This document shows, piece by piece, positions 1-10,614 of a stretch of DNA of 64,000 nucleotides; positions within the stretch are counted from its first letter, which is position 1; every line of letters starts with the position of its first letter. A program made the position numbers and the translations under genes. The DNA is from Clostridiaceae bacterium (GTDB taxonomy: Bacteria > Bacillota > Clostridia > Oscillospirales > QAMX01), in contig JAHAYX010000017.1 in assembly GCA_018384365.1 (NCBI GenBank), forward strand, positions 96,004-160,003. Reading direction: 5' to 3'. A model generated the notes under the pieces. That model did no database searches. It worked only from the letters and a program-made list of their open reading frames with translations, and was not told where the DNA came from.

Positions 1-460
1 GCACACGCGCCAGCTGGCGGCGCAGGATCTCCTCCTGCGGGTATTTCAGCATCCAGCTGCCGCAGGCGGAATGCCAGCACAGCGGATGGCCCTTGATGGT
101 CACATGGTTCTGCTGTAAAAGCCGGGCCGCCGCCATCACCTGGGCATGGCGCGGCTTTCCCTCCACCGGTTCAAACGCGGCCCGGGGAATGGTTTCAAAG
201 GCCGTCCAGTAAAAGGGCAGCGTGGTGTTGTTCAAAAGTGCGGTAAATTTCTCAAGTTTCTTTTCAAACAGCGCACGCGCGGCGGGATCCGTCATCTCGT
301 TTGCCGCATAGGGGATGATATCAAAAAGGCCGGCGCCGAAGAGGAACTCGTGGTTCTGCATTTCGGCGCGGATCGTCTGTCCGGCGACCGGTGTTCCGTC
401 CGTCCGCACCACGCGAACCGTCTTTTTGCCCAGCCGGTGGGAGTAATCTCTTGCCATCAT
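1..460 (-). CDS. GH10 endo-1,4-beta-xylanase-like protein, N-terminal part (3' end beyond window)
   Basis: Reverse-strand frame open to the window edge (so absent from the ORF track): MMARDYSHRLGKKTVRVVRTDGTPVAGQTI...FYWTAFETIPRAAFEPVEGKPRHAQVMAAARLLQQNHVTIKGHPLCWHSACGSW; GH10-like KGHPLxWH motif; AGGAGA RBS. Confidence 0.75.
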   Translation of the reverse strand, partial: MMARDYSHRLGKKTVRVVRTDGTPVAGQTIRAEMQNHEFLFGAGLFDIIPYAANEMTDPAARALFEKKLEKFTALLNNTTLPFYWTAFETIPRAAFEPVEGKPRHAQVMAAARLLQQNHVTIKGHPLCWHSACGSWMLKYPQEEILRRQLARV

Positions 461-725
461 GAATCTCCTTTCTGTCGGACACGTTGGGCGCGCCCTGTCT
501 GAGGTCAAAATAGCATATGCCCCGCAGTTTGTCAATGGATTTGTGGGATATTACCGGAGGATTCGTTGTTTTGCCGGCTTTCCGTTAGTTTTTCCTCAGT
601 TTTTCACAAATGCCCCCTGGTTTTTCGTCAGATATATCGGTAGACAAGCGCAAAATATAATGCTATTATATAAACAGTTTTTAAACTTTTTATGTATTTT
701 GTAAATTTATTGTTATCGAGGGTAT

Positions 726-1430
726 ATGAGAATCCAAAACCGTTTCATTTCGGCGGGATTCCGTCTGATCTATCTTGCCGGCGCGCTGTACGGCGTCCTG
801 TTGAATCTGTTTGTCCCCGGCGCAGAGATTTCCTCCGTACTGTCGTTCTATACCATGCACAGCAATCTGCTCTGCATTGCGCTGACGCTTGTCCTGCTCT
901 CCTGTGATCTTGCGGATATTTCCTATCACGAAAACCGTTTTTATACCGCCGTCCGTTTCTGCGCGGTCATGTGTATTCTGCTGACCTGCGTGATTTACCA
1001 TGCGGTTATCCGGCCGCGTATGTACGCGGAATTTCCGGAATATTTCGGCAGCTTTTCCCTGAGCGACACCCTGCTGCACACCTATGCACCGGTCATGATG
1101 CTGCTGGACTATCTGCTTTTTGACGAAAAAGGGCTGTTCCGCTGGTGGTATGCGCCGCTGTCTCTCATCAGCCCCATACTCTATATGATCTTTGTTGCCA
1201 TTTACTCCTCCGTGGGCGGCGTCTTTATATTTTATGACAAGGTCCAGGCGGTTCCGTACTTTTTCCTGGATTACCGGGTGCACGGAACCGGAAAAACCGT
1301 GTTCTGGTGCCTGTTGATCCTGGCAGGAATGGTGGTGGGCGGCATACTGCTCTGCGCGCTCGACCGCGCACTGCGCCGCCTGTGGAAAGCCTGTCAGGCG
1401 CGAATGCAGCGCGAACGCGACGCAGCCTGA
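726..1430 (+). CDS. Pr6Pr-like integral membrane protein
   Basis: Multi-TM protein with YTxxSNLLC and YFFLDY motifs; TAGACA-N17-TATTAT promoter upstream. Confidence 0.6.
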   Translation: MRIQNRFISAGFRLIYLAGALYGVLLNLFVPGAEISSVLSFYTMHSNLLCIALTLVLLSCDLADISYHENRFYTAVRFCAVMCILLTCVIYHAVIRPRMYAEFPEYFGSFSLSDTLLHTYAPVMMLLDYLLFDEKGLFRWWYAPLSLISPILYMIFVAIYSSVGGVFIFYDKVQAVPYFFLDYRVHGTGKTVFWCLLILAGMVVGGILLCALDRALRRLWKACQARMQRERDAA

Positions 1431-1450
1431 GCCTACCTTGTGCAAAGAAA

Positions 1451-1495
1451 AAGGCCCTCCGTATGACGCAGCATACGGAGGGCCTGCTGTTTTTT
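1451..1495 (+). terminator. Rho-independent terminator after the Pr6Pr-like gene
   Basis: aggccctccgtatg-acgcag-catacggagggcct followed by a T-run. Confidence 0.85.
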
Positions 1496-1519
1496 CGGGA
1501 ATTTCTCGCGGGAGTTTTT

Positions 1520-2515
1520 TTACTTGAACCAATATGCGGTCTTGGTTTCGTACACATCGCCCTTCTTCAGAAGGATCGTCGGGAAGTGCGGGTTCTGGTT
1601 CCAGTTCGGATAGCACTGGCTCTCCAGGCAGAAGCTGTGGCGGTTCGAGGAGAAGAACTGCATGCCGGGCAGATCGGTCCAGGTCTCCATCGTGATGCCG
1701 CTCTCGTCGCCGGTCGTCACGGCCACCTGACGGAAGCCTTCGCCATCCAGGCAGAAGTTGTGGTCATAGCCGTGCGGGTAGGAAATGTAAATATTGTCCG
1801 CGTCGATGTCTTTTCCGATGGCCTTCGGCTCGCGGAAGTCAAACGGCGTGCCGTCTACAGGCAGCAGTTCGCCGGTGGGCAGCAGGTCGGGCGTGCAGGC
1901 GGTCATGCGCGAGGCATGGATCTGCATCATATGGCCAAGAATCAGGCCGGTATTCATGCCGTCGGTGCCGTTTAAGTTGAAATAGCTGTGGTTCGTCAGG
2001 TTGCAGAGCGTGTCCGCATCAGAAACCGCGTGATACTCGATGGTCAGGCGGTGCTCCGCATCAAAGGTGAACGTCACGCTGACCGTGAGCGTGCCGGGAT
2101 AGCCCTCTTCGCCGTCCGGGGAAACGCGGGAGAACTTCACGCTGTTGTCGCCGCGGATCTCGCCTTCCCACATCTGCTTATCAAAGCCCTTTGCGCCGCC
2201 ATGGAGATGGTTCGGGCCGTCGTTTGCCAGGACTTTATAGGTTTTGCCGTTGATTTCAAACTGCGAAGCGCCCAGGCGGTTGCCGACACGGCCGATGGTC
2301 GCGCCCCAGAAGCCGCCGAATTTCTGATAGCCCTGCACATCCTTGTGACCCATCACAACGTCGAGCAGTTTGCCGGCTTTGTCCGGCACGACGATCTCCG
2401 TAATCGTTGCGCCATAGTCCGTAATGGCGGCATAGGAGCCGTCCGCATTTTCGATCTTATAAAGCGAGGCAATCTCGCCGTTTATGCCGGTGCCGAAAGG
2501 AAGCTTTGTAACCAT
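1520..2515 (-). CDS. galM: Aldose 1-epimerase (galactose mutarotase)
   Basis: NRLGASQFEINGKTYKVLANDGPNHLHGG, TNHSYFNLNG and GMQFFSSN motifs; start MVTKLPFG with GGAGGG RBS. Confidence 0.92.
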   Translation of the reverse strand: MVTKLPFGTGINGEIASLYKIENADGSYAAITDYGATITEIVVPDKAGKLLDVVMGHKDVQGYQKFGGFWGATIGRVGNRLGASQFEINGKTYKVLANDGPNHLHGGAKGFDKQMWEGEIRGDNSVKFSRVSPDGEEGYPGTLTVSVTFTFDAEHRLTIEYHAVSDADTLCNLTNHSYFNLNGTDGMNTGLILGHMMQIHASRMTACTPDLLPTGELLPVDGTPFDFREPKAIGKDIDADNIYISYPHGYDHNFCLDGEGFRQVAVTTGDESGITMETWTDLPGMQFFSSNRHSFCLESQCYPNWNQNPHFPTILLKKGDVYETKTAYWFK

Positions 2516-2642
2516 AGATGTCCCTCCTGATAAAAAATTACGGTTTCTGTCTTTCATTTTATCATCCAGCATGGTAAAATACAAGTAGCATTATCCGGGA
2601 AACGAGCGATTCGTTTCTTCAAATCAGAAAGGAGATTATCCT

Positions 2643-3275
2643 ATGGAAATCAAATGCGTATGCGACAGTGCTTTTCAGAAATACGGCCGTGTCATCAAAG
2701 GCTATGACTGGGCTCCGCTTTTGGACGCCATGAACAAATACACTCCCCTGCCCGACGATGTGGCCTATGTCCCGTCCGTTCCGGAGCTGGAAGCAGTCGC
2801 ATCCACCAAAAAGATCCTCGAGGACGAGGTTTACGGCGAGCTGCCGATCGAAATCGGCTACTGCAACGGCAAAAACTATGCCCTCAACGCGCTGGAATAT
2901 CACCGTTCCTCCGAGGTTGACATTGCCGTGACGGACCTCATCATCATGGTCGGCATGCAGCAGGATATCACGGACGACTATACGTACGACACCTCCAAGG
3001 TCGAGCTGTTCCGTGTGCCCGCCGGTACCGCCGTGGAGCTTTATGCCACCTGCCTGCACTATGCACCCTGCAGCGCCAATCCGGAAGGCTTCCGCTGCGT
3101 CATCGTTCTGCCGAAGGGCACGAATGTGGATCTGAAAAAGCCCTTCGAGCGCAAGGGTGAAAACGCTCTGCTTACCGCAAACAACAAGTGGCGCATCTGC
3201 CACAAGGATTCCGGCATCACGGACGAAGGCGCTTACTTCGGCCTGATCGGTGAAAACATCACGCTGGAGCACTAA
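2643..3275 (+). CDS. DUF4867 family protein (cupin-like, sugar-associated)
   Basis: FRVPAGTAVELYATCLHYAPC, GENALLTANNKWRICHKDSG; AAAGGAG RBS. Confidence 0.75.
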   Translation: MEIKCVCDSAFQKYGRVIKGYDWAPLLDAMNKYTPLPDDVAYVPSVPELEAVASTKKILEDEVYGELPIEIGYCNGKNYALNALEYHRSSEVDIAVTDLIIMVGMQQDITDDYTYDTSKVELFRVPAGTAVELYATCLHYAPCSANPEGFRCVIVLPKGTNVDLKKPFERKGENALLTANNKWRICHKDSGITDEGAYFGLIGENITLEH

Positions 3276-3286
3276 ACACGCAAGAT

Positions 3287-3327
3287 GGGCCGGCGCCGGT
3301 AAAACACCGCGCCGGCTCCTGTTTTTT
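3287..3327 (+). terminator. Rho-independent terminator
   Basis: gccggcgc...gcgccggc followed by gttttttc. Confidence 0.7.
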
Positions 3328-3380
3328 CTCCCTGCGGGGTATTCCGCTCCGCAGGCAGGACAGTGCGGGAGATAGTACGG

Positions 3381-4262
3381 ATGAATCTCTATGAAATCAG
3401 CAACGAATTCCTGACTTTTCGCTCCGGCGACCTCAGCGCCGAGCACGTTTCCCTGCGTTTCCGGGACGAGGACACGGATTACATCTGGCAGCCGCGTCCC
3501 GGCCACTGGGAGCACGGCAGCTTTCTCTGTTTTCCGCTCCTGGGCCGTCTGCCGGAGGGCAAATACCGCCTCGACGGGCAGGAGTATGCCATGCCCATGC
3601 ACGGCTTTGCCCAGAATGAAATCTTTACCGTTACGGAGCACTGCGCGGACCGCATCACCTACGAACTGACTGACAACGAACGTACGCGCGCCCTGTATCC
3701 CTTTGCATTTGCGCTGCGTGTACGGTATACGCTCTGCGGCGCGTCGCTTGAGCTTTTGTATGAGGTGGAAAACCGCAGCGCCGGCGAACTGCCCTTCTCC
3801 ATCGGCGGGCATCCGGGCTTCACATGCCCGCTCCTGCCGGACGAGACGTTTTCCGATTACGAACTGGCCTTCGACCGGGAGGAACGGCTTGCCGATGTCG
3901 TGACGTTTTACAGCCCGATCGAGGTGCTGGAGCGTGCCTTTGGCCAATCCGGGTACACGCTCCCGCTCTCCTACGAGCTGTTCCGTGACGGGTCTATTTG
4001 CTTCCGCCCGGTACATTCGGAAAATGTCACGCTGCGCAGCCTGAAAAGCGGCCGCGGCGTACGGCTGTCCCTCACCGGCGCGGACTGCTTCCAGATCTGG
4101 ACGGCGCCGGGCAGTCCCTTCCTCGCCATGGAGGCGTGGCACGGCGCGATCACGCGCCGGAACCGCCCGCGCCAGGACGTCTGGCGCGAACGGGAGGGCA
4201 CGCTGACGCTCCCGCCCGGCGGTATTTATACCTGCCGGCACACGGTCACACCGCTCCGATAA
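3381..4262 (+). CDS. Aldose 1-epimerase family protein (LacX-like)
   Basis: SIGGHPGFTCPL, FCFPLLGRLPEGKYRLDGQEYAMPMHGFAQ; start MNLYEI. Confidence 0.85.
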   Translation: MNLYEISNEFLTFRSGDLSAEHVSLRFRDEDTDYIWQPRPGHWEHGSFLCFPLLGRLPEGKYRLDGQEYAMPMHGFAQNEIFTVTEHCADRITYELTDNERTRALYPFAFALRVRYTLCGASLELLYEVENRSAGELPFSIGGHPGFTCPLLPDETFSDYELAFDREERLADVVTFYSPIEVLERAFGQSGYTLPLSYELFRDGSICFRPVHSENVTLRSLKSGRGVRLSLTGADCFQIWTAPGSPFLAMEAWHGAITRRNRPRQDVWREREGTLTLPPGGIYTCRHTVTPLR

Positions 4263-4268
4263 AAAAAT

Positions 4269-4309
4269 GCCCCCTGCGCATCTTGAAAGTGCGCAGGGGT
4301 TCGTTTTTT
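4269..4309 (+). terminator. Rho-independent terminator
   Basis: cccctgcgca-tcttgaaag-tgcgcagggg then T-run. Confidence 0.85.
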
Positions 4310-4350
4310 CTGCCGGCATCCGCCGGGCATCTGTTCTTTCCCGCCGGATG

Positions 4351-4935
4351 CTATTCCAGCAGGCCCATTTCATCCAGCGTCAGTTCAAACGACGGCAGGA
4401 AATGCGTAAGGAAATATTCCGTTTCCGGCAGATTCATCGCGCGGATGGACGCCATCGTCTGCTCCGCCGCGCGGCGGAACTCCGTATTACCGGATTTCAG
4501 TTCCTCCACGCATTTGATATAGGCCGAAAGCCGGTCCGCTGCTTTCACGAGCGGATAGATTTCCGGCGCGTGCGCCGCATCAAACAGCGCACGATAGGTG
4601 CCGTCCAGCTCCGGCGGCAAAAAAGACAGCAGCTTGTCCTCCGCCGCGTGCTCGATCTCGCGATAGGCGCCGGTCAACTCCGCCGTCATGTATTTCACGG
4701 GCGTGGGCAGATCGCCCGTCAGGATCTCCGAGGCGTCGTGGAACATCGCGGCAGCCGCCACGTGCTCCGGATCGCACGGCACGCCAAACACATCGCGCCG
4801 GATCGCGGCCAGTGCGTGCGCCAGCAGCGCCACCTCCAACGTATGCTCCTCCAGATTTTCCTCCATGGCGTTGCGCATGAGTCCCCAGCGTTTGATATAT
4901 TTCATTCGGAATAAATAGGCAAAAAAGTGATGCAC
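4351..4935 (-). CDS. YfbR-like HD-domain 5'-nucleotidase
   Basis: NLEEHTLEVALLAHALA, MFHDASEILTGDLPTPVKY. Confidence 0.85.
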   Translation of the reverse strand: MHHFFAYLFRMKYIKRWGLMRNAMEENLEEHTLEVALLAHALAAIRRDVFGVPCDPEHVAAAAMFHDASEILTGDLPTPVKYMTAELTGAYREIEHAAEDKLLSFLPPELDGTYRALFDAAHAPEIYPLVKAADRLSAYIKCVEELKSGNTEFRRAAEQTMASIRAMNLPETEYFLTHFLPSFELTLDEMGLLE

Positions 4936-5023
4936 GGCGCTCCCTCCGACTTTCAGATTCCCGCCGTCCGGCCGGATGGCGTATTTTTATGATACCATGA
5001 ATCCCCATCCGGCGCAAGCGCAC

Positions 5024-5064
5024 AAAAAAGGCCGGTGCAGACGCAGCTGCACCGGCCCTTTTTT
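5024..5064 (-). terminator. Rho-independent terminator of the GH10 gene
   Basis: aaaaaaggccggtgcag...ctgcaccggccctttttt. Confidence 0.85.
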
Positions 5065-5079
5065 CAGGCTGTATTTCGC

Positions 5080-6645
5080 TTATTTTCTGCCAAAGTCAAA
5101 CCCCCAGGATTTCTCCAGCTCCTTCAGGCGGAAGAAACTCTCCTTCGGTTCAAAATTCTCGGTGAAGAGGCCGGACGCCGGAACATAGCCCGGATCGGAC
5201 ATACTCCACATGGTAATGGCCTCAATCTCGGGATGAGAATACGTGATGGTGTAGAACTGCTCGACCCAGTCGGCCTGGAGTCGTTCATTCCAGCCCATCT
5301 CATGCCACAGACCATAGTACATATACTGCAGGCAGTAGATGTCGCCCGGCGTGGTGTTCGGACGGACTTCCTTCTCAAAGGACGGAACGCCCAGCTCCGT
5401 CATATGGATGCGGCGGCCGAATTTTTTAAAGCGGTCATACAGCTTATCAATGGCCAGCATATCGCGCGCCGGGTTATAAAGCTGCATCCCGATGGCTTCA
5501 TACTGCGTGCCCAGCTCCTCGAGCTTTTCAATGGCGGTGTACGGCACCAGGTTACGCTCCCAGGTGGGTCCCCACTGCGTGCGGCCGTCCGCGGCGTTCT
5601 CGCCGAACATGAAGCAGGTGTTGACTACGGCGTGTACGTCCGGATCCGCCTCGTGCATAGCGTCGCAGCAGTACTTCGTCATCATAGTCTGCTGTTCCTG
5701 CGTGAGGTTATAGGAGTTGCACCAGTCGTGGTTCTCGTTGATGGCATCGTAATAATGGATGCGGCCCTTGTAGCGTTTGACGGTACGGTTGATCGTGCGG
5801 TCGATTTCGCGCTTGATGGAGCCGTCCTCCCATTTCAGGTCCTTCGTCCAGGCAGGCATACCGGCGGTATGCGCCCACCACAGCGGATGGCCCTTTGTCG
5901 TAATGCCGGACTTTTCAAATTCGTCCTGCAGGCGGTCCAGATAGGAGAAATCGGGCTTGCCGTACTCCGGCTCCAAGTCTGCAAGATAGAAGGGCAGCGT
6001 TGCATAATTGAAAACGGCGTCAAAGTTTTCCTTCATGGAGGGAAGGCCCTTGTATTCCGGCGCCTTGATGCCGCGGCCGCGCCATCCGACAGCGCCGTCA
6101 TAGGGATAATGGAATCCGCCCGCGCCGAACAGGATATCGTCGCGGCGGCCATGCTTCTGAATTCTGGCCCGTGCGCGTTCCACGGCCGCCAGTTCGCCGC
6201 TCCACATACCAGAGGCCAGCGCCAGCATATGATAGGCAGGCGCTTTCGCGGGGTTGGCTTCCGCCAGTGTCAGCAGTGTTTTTGCATCGCGCAGCATGGA
6301 GAGGCACTTCGGCGAAGGATCGAATTCCTTCGTGCTCAGCACAACCTCCACTTCGTGAATACGGGATGCCGCCGCGTCATGGATGAAGTCCACCTCGGCG
6401 TTCGGACCATAGCCCACGCCGCAGTTGTCGGACATAATCCACATACCGTAGCCATAACCGGGGACGCGGAGTTTTGCATGAAGCATAACGGGGCCTTCGG
6501 GCACTTCCAGATTGACTGTCGCATCATAATCAATCGAGGCTTTGCGTATGTACGGGACATAGTCCATGTCGCTCGCATACAGGGAGACAATTTCATCGCG
6601 TGTCACATAGGAGCCGTCGGCGCCGAGAATTTTCACTCTGAGCAT
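5080..6645 (-). CDS. GH10 family endo-1,4-beta-xylanase-like protein
   Basis: TTKGHPLWWAH, YDAINENHDW (acid/base NE), HMTELGVP (nucleophile E); GGGGATC RBS. Confidence 0.85.
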   Translation of the reverse strand: MLRVKILGADGSYVTRDEIVSLYASDMDYVPYIRKASIDYDATVNLEVPEGPVMLHAKLRVPGYGYGMWIMSDNCGVGYGPNAEVDFIHDAAASRIHEVEVVLSTKEFDPSPKCLSMLRDAKTLLTLAEANPAKAPAYHMLALASGMWSGELAAVERARARIQKHGRRDDILFGAGGFHYPYDGAVGWRGRGIKAPEYKGLPSMKENFDAVFNYATLPFYLADLEPEYGKPDFSYLDRLQDEFEKSGITTKGHPLWWAHTAGMPAWTKDLKWEDGSIKREIDRTINRTVKRYKGRIHYYDAINENHDWCNSYNLTQEQQTMMTKYCCDAMHEADPDVHAVVNTCFMFGENAADGRTQWGPTWERNLVPYTAIEKLEELGTQYEAIGMQLYNPARDMLAIDKLYDRFKKFGRRIHMTELGVPSFEKEVRPNTTPGDIYCLQYMYYGLWHEMGWNERLQADWVEQFYTITYSHPEIEAITMWSMSDPGYVPASGLFTENFEPKESFFRLKELEKSWGFDFGRK

Positions 6646-6877
6646 ATTTGATCCCCTTTCTGTTTTTCGCTGTATACACAGCATATTCTACGATTCATTG
6701 TAACACATAACCAAAACAAATCAAGTAGAGTCCCGTATTTTCTTTCAAAAACACAAGAACTTGCGGATGGATTCCGAATTTTCCGATTCCCCCTCGTGGA
6801 TGGAATCCTCCTTCGGGGAGGGGCAGGGCCAGGCGGCGCAACTCTCCTCCCGGCCCTGTCCGGACATCCGGCGGCGC

Positions 6878-7342
6878 TCAGGACCCCTGATACAGATTGT
6901 TGACCGCCATGAACTGATAAAGCTGCTGGCCGTGCTCCTGCTCTTCCTTTTGCATATGATTCAGTGCGCTGCGGACGGCTGTGTCCGTAAACTCGAAAAT
7001 GGACGTGTCATAGGCGCCGGAAACATACTTTTCCGTGGAAAGCGCATCCTTGCACAGGAATGCATCCTGCTGCCGCTCTGCCTCCTGATATGGCGCAGGC
7101 TGGGCCGGCGCTGCCGGCTTCGCTCCGCCGCCGCCCATCTGCGGCACAGTGCCGGCAGAGATCTGATTCAGCGTATCCAGATGCTTCTGTTCCGCCTGCG
7201 CAATCGCCGTAAACAGATTTTTCAGCCCGCCGTCGCAGGCGTCGGCGGCATATTTGCTATACTTTTCCACGCAAATCTGTTCCTGCGCAGTCAGATCGCG
7301 CAGAAGTGACTGTTCCTTGGGAGTAAACGTTATCATACTCAT
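6878..7342 (-). CDS. Spore coat protein (CotF/ferritin-like helical)
   Basis: MSMITFTPKEQSLLRDLTAQEQICVEKYSKYA...DAFLCKDALSTEKYVSGAYDTSIFEFTD...MQKEEQEHGQQLYQFM; GGGAGGTG RBS. Confidence 0.75.
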   Translation of the reverse strand: MSMITFTPKEQSLLRDLTAQEQICVEKYSKYAADACDGGLKNLFTAIAQAEQKHLDTLNQISAGTVPQMGGGGAKPAAPAQPAPYQEAERQQDAFLCKDALSTEKYVSGAYDTSIFEFTDTAVRSALNHMQKEEQEHGQQLYQFMAVNNLYQGS

Positions 7343-7560
7343 CACCTCCCGGATAGTATGCGGCATAGGGAAAGAAACTATGTATGCAGGCGCACTTTTC
7401 CGCGGAATTGGGTATATCCGGCCTGTTTCTGCTTTGTTTGACAAAATCCCGACCGGAGTCCGGGCAGATTTCTGCATTTTCGCGCCTATACAAGGCCCGG
7501 CAAACGTGCTATGATGACACGGTGGCAGCGGATACAGCTGCCGGGAAAGAGGATGCATTT

Positions 7561-8835
7561 ATGGAAACACTGCTCAGCATAGCCGTGGCGCTGACCGCGG
7601 GACTTCTGCTCTCGCGTGTTGTGAAATTGATAAAACTGCCTGCCGTTACCGGATATCTGATCGCGGGCATTCTGATCGGGCCGTATTGCCTGGGCCGTCT
7701 GGGCATCCCCGGCCTCGGTTTTCCCACGCACGAGGCCGTCACCTCGCTCGACGTGATCTCGCAGGTTGCGCTGGGCTTCATCGCCTTTGCAATCGGCAAC
7801 GAATTCCGCCTGTCCCAGCTGAAAAAAACCGGCCGTCAGGCAACGGTCATCGCCATTGTGCAGGCGCTGGTCGCCACGCTGCTCGTGGACCTGGTGCTGG
7901 GCGCCATCCACTTCCTCGTGCCGGATAAGCTGCCGCTGGAGGCCGCCATCACGCTTGGTGCCATTGCAACCGCGACCGCTCCGGCCGCGACGCTGATGGT
8001 CGTTCGCCAGTACAAAGCGCGCGGCCCGCTGACCGATATCCTGCTGCCCATTGTCGCGCTGGACGACGCAGTCGGTCTGGTCGTGTTCGCCGTCTCCTTC
8101 GGTATTGCCAAGGCCATGATCCACGGCGAATTCAGCCTGGTTGCCATTCTGGCGGAGCCGCTTTTGGAGGTCGTACTCTCCGTGGTGCTCGGCTTCCTGA
8201 TGGGCCTGCTCTTCACGTTCTTTGAAAAATGGTTCCATTCCAACAGCAAACGTCTGTGCCTGTCCGTCACCTTTGTTATCATGACAGTCGCGCTCTCCAT
8301 GCTGGAGTTCGAGGTCGGCGGCATCCATATCGGCTTCTCGTCCCTGCTCGTGTGCATGATGCTCGGTTCCGTATTCTGCAATATCTGCGATTTCTCGCCG
8401 GAATTGATGGAAAAAACGGATAAATGGACCGCCCCACTCTTCGTGCTGTTCTTCGTGCTCAGCGGCGCCGAACTGGAGCTCAGCGTATTCTCCGATATCG
8501 TGATCGTACTGATCGGCGCGGCATACATTTTCTCGCGCTCGGCCGGTAAATATCTCGGTTCTTATTTCTCCGCGCGCGCCGTCAAATGCGCGCCCAACAT
8601 TGTGAAATACCTCGGCATCACATTGCTGCCGCAGGCCGGTGTGGCGCTTGGTATGTCCCTCACCGCCGCCCAGGTGCTGGGCGCGGAGGGTTCGCTCATC
8701 CGCAATGTGTCGCTCTTCGCCGTGCTGATTTATGAACTGGTCGGCCCGCTGCTGACCAAGATCGCCCTGACCCGATCCGGCGAAATCGTCCCGCGTGCCG
8801 TCGCGGACATTTCCGATGACGAGGACGACGAATAA
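7561..8835 (+). CDS. CPA2-type cation:proton antiporter
   Basis: Multi-TM; LPAVTGYLIAGILIGPYCLG, LDDAVGLVVFAV. Confidence 0.88.
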   Translation: METLLSIAVALTAGLLLSRVVKLIKLPAVTGYLIAGILIGPYCLGRLGIPGLGFPTHEAVTSLDVISQVALGFIAFAIGNEFRLSQLKKTGRQATVIAIVQALVATLLVDLVLGAIHFLVPDKLPLEAAITLGAIATATAPAATLMVVRQYKARGPLTDILLPIVALDDAVGLVVFAVSFGIAKAMIHGEFSLVAILAEPLLEVVLSVVLGFLMGLLFTFFEKWFHSNSKRLCLSVTFVIMTVALSMLEFEVGGIHIGFSSLLVCMMLGSVFCNICDFSPELMEKTDKWTAPLFVLFFVLSGAELELSVFSDIVIVLIGAAYIFSRSAGKYLGSYFSARAVKCAPNIVKYLGITLLPQAGVALGMSLTAAQVLGAEGSLIRNVSLFAVLIYELVGPLLTKIALTRSGEIVPRAVADISDDEDDE

Positions 8836-8845
8836 ACCGCAAGTA

Positions 8846-8883
8846 AAAGAGGCAGTTTCCATTCGGAAACTGCCTCTTTTTTT
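8846..8883 (+). terminator. Rho-independent terminator
   Basis: aaaagaggcagtttccattcggaaactgcctcttttttt. Confidence 0.9.
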
Positions 8884-8896
8884 ATCCTTTTTCCTT

Positions 8897-10573
8897 TTAT
8901 GCGTCAATCAGCGCATTCATCACGGCGCGGCGCTCCGCAAGCACCTGCTCCGCCTCTTCGCGTGTCGGACGGCGCACGGAATAATACACCTTGATCTTCG
9001 GTTCCGTGCCGGACGGGCGTACCGCCATCCAGGAACCGTCCGCAAAGCGGTATTTCAGCACGTCGGACTTCGGCAAATCGCCAACGCCCTGCGTATAGTC
9101 CAAAAGCTCCGTCACATCCGGCATCAGGGACACGCCGCGCTGCCGCAGCTGTGCACTGATTGCGCGGATGCGCTCCGCGCCGTCCTTCCCCTTCAGGGTG
9201 TAGGAGTCCAGTACGTCCAGATACATCCCGTATTCTTCATAAAGGCCCGCCAGCACATCCACCAGCGTCTTGCCCTGCGCCAGATAATAGGCCGCCATCT
9301 CGCAGATGAGCATACTGGCCACCACGGCGTCCTTGTCGCGCGCGTGCGTGCCGACGAGATAGCCATAACTCTCCTCATAACCCATGACGAATTCCTGCGA
9401 GCCGTCCTTTTCATAGCGGTTCATGCGGTCGCCGATGAATTTGAAGCCCGTCAGCGTATCCACCACCTGCAAACCGTGCTTTTTCGCGATATCCGCGCCG
9501 AATTCGCTCGTCACGATGGTTTTCACCAGCGTGGACTTCGGATTCAAAGCGGCCGCGCGGCGCGTCAGCACATAGTTCACAAGCAGCGCGCCCGTCTGGT
9601 TGCCGGAGAAGAGCTGGAACCCGTCTTTCCCGCGCACGGCAATGCCCACGCGGTCGCAGTCCGGATCGGTGCCCAGTACCAGATCCGCACCCTCAGCCTC
9701 CGCCTGTTCGATGGCCAGACGCAGTGCATCACGTTCCTCGGGGTTCGGCGAGCGCACCGTGGAGAAATTGCCGTCCGGCTTCTCCTGCGCCGCCACAATC
9801 CGTACGCCCGTAAAGCCCTGATGCGCCAATACCTCGCGCACCGGGACGTTGCCGGTACCGTGCAGCGGCGAATATACGATCTTCAGCGCCGCGCGCGCCT
9901 CAGCCGGCAGCTCATGCGCCTGCGTTTCCACCGCCGCCTCGAATGCGTCGAGCACTTCGCGCCCGATTTCATGATAAAGGCCCGCCGCACGCGCTGCATC
10001 CTCGTCCATCACACGCGTTGCTGTGATATCCACCGCGCCCACGCGGTCGATCACGGCCGCAGCATCCTCCAGGCCAAGCTGGCAGCCCGTTTCGTCATAG
10101 GCCTTGTAGCCGTTATATTCTTTCGGATTGTGGCTCGCGGTGATGACAATACCACCCGCGCAGCCCAGATGCCGCACCGCAAAGGACAAAAGCGGCGTGG
10201 CGGAAAGGATCGTGAACAGATAAGCCGAAATACCGGCCGCTGCCATCGTCAAAGCTGCCTCATGCGCGAATTCCTGCGAACGGTTGCGTGAGTCAAACGC
10301 AATTGCCACGCCGCGCGTCTTTGCCGCGTCGCCGTAGGTATCCAGCAAAAACTGTGCAAATCCCGTCGTCGCACGGCGGACATTGTACTGGTTCATGCGG
10401 TTTGTACCCGCGCCCATCACGCCGCGCAGACCGCCCGTACCGAATTCCAGATCGCGATAGAAACGATCTTCGATTTCGCGTTCGTCCGTCAGCGATGCCA
10501 GTTCCGCCCGCGTGGCTTCATCAAAAAACGGGTCGTTTTTCCAATATTCAAATGTCTCACGATAAGTGCCCAT
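8897..10573 (-). CDS. pgm: Phosphoglucomutase / phosphomannomutase
   Basis: GTGGLRGVMGAGTNRMN, GIVITASHNPKEYNGYK, DPDCDR, RPSGTEPKIK. Confidence 0.92.
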   Translation of the reverse strand: MGTYRETFEYWKNDPFFDEATRAELASLTDEREIEDRFYRDLEFGTGGLRGVMGAGTNRMNQYNVRRATTGFAQFLLDTYGDAAKTRGVAIAFDSRNRSQEFAHEAALTMAAAGISAYLFTILSATPLLSFAVRHLGCAGGIVITASHNPKEYNGYKAYDETGCQLGLEDAAAVIDRVGAVDITATRVMDEDAARAAGLYHEIGREVLDAFEAAVETQAHELPAEARAALKIVYSPLHGTGNVPVREVLAHQGFTGVRIVAAQEKPDGNFSTVRSPNPEERDALRLAIEQAEAEGADLVLGTDPDCDRVGIAVRGKDGFQLFSGNQTGALLVNYVLTRRAAALNPKSTLVKTIVTSEFGADIAKKHGLQVVDTLTGFKFIGDRMNRYEKDGSQEFVMGYEESYGYLVGTHARDKDAVVASMLICEMAAYYLAQGKTLVDVLAGLYEEYGMYLDVLDSYTLKGKDGAERIRAISAQLRQRGVSLMPDVTELLDYTQGVGDLPKSDVLKYRFADGSWMAVRPSGTEPKIKVYYSVRRPTREEAEQVLAERRAVMNALIDA

Positions 10574-10614
10574 AGTCAAACTTCCTTTCCTTCCGCTTGC
10601 TTGTCCGGCAGCGC

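Noticed and set aside
2619-4373. 584-aa minus-strand ORF
   Set aside because: Antisense to the DUF4867 and LacX-like genes, crosses their promoters and terminators
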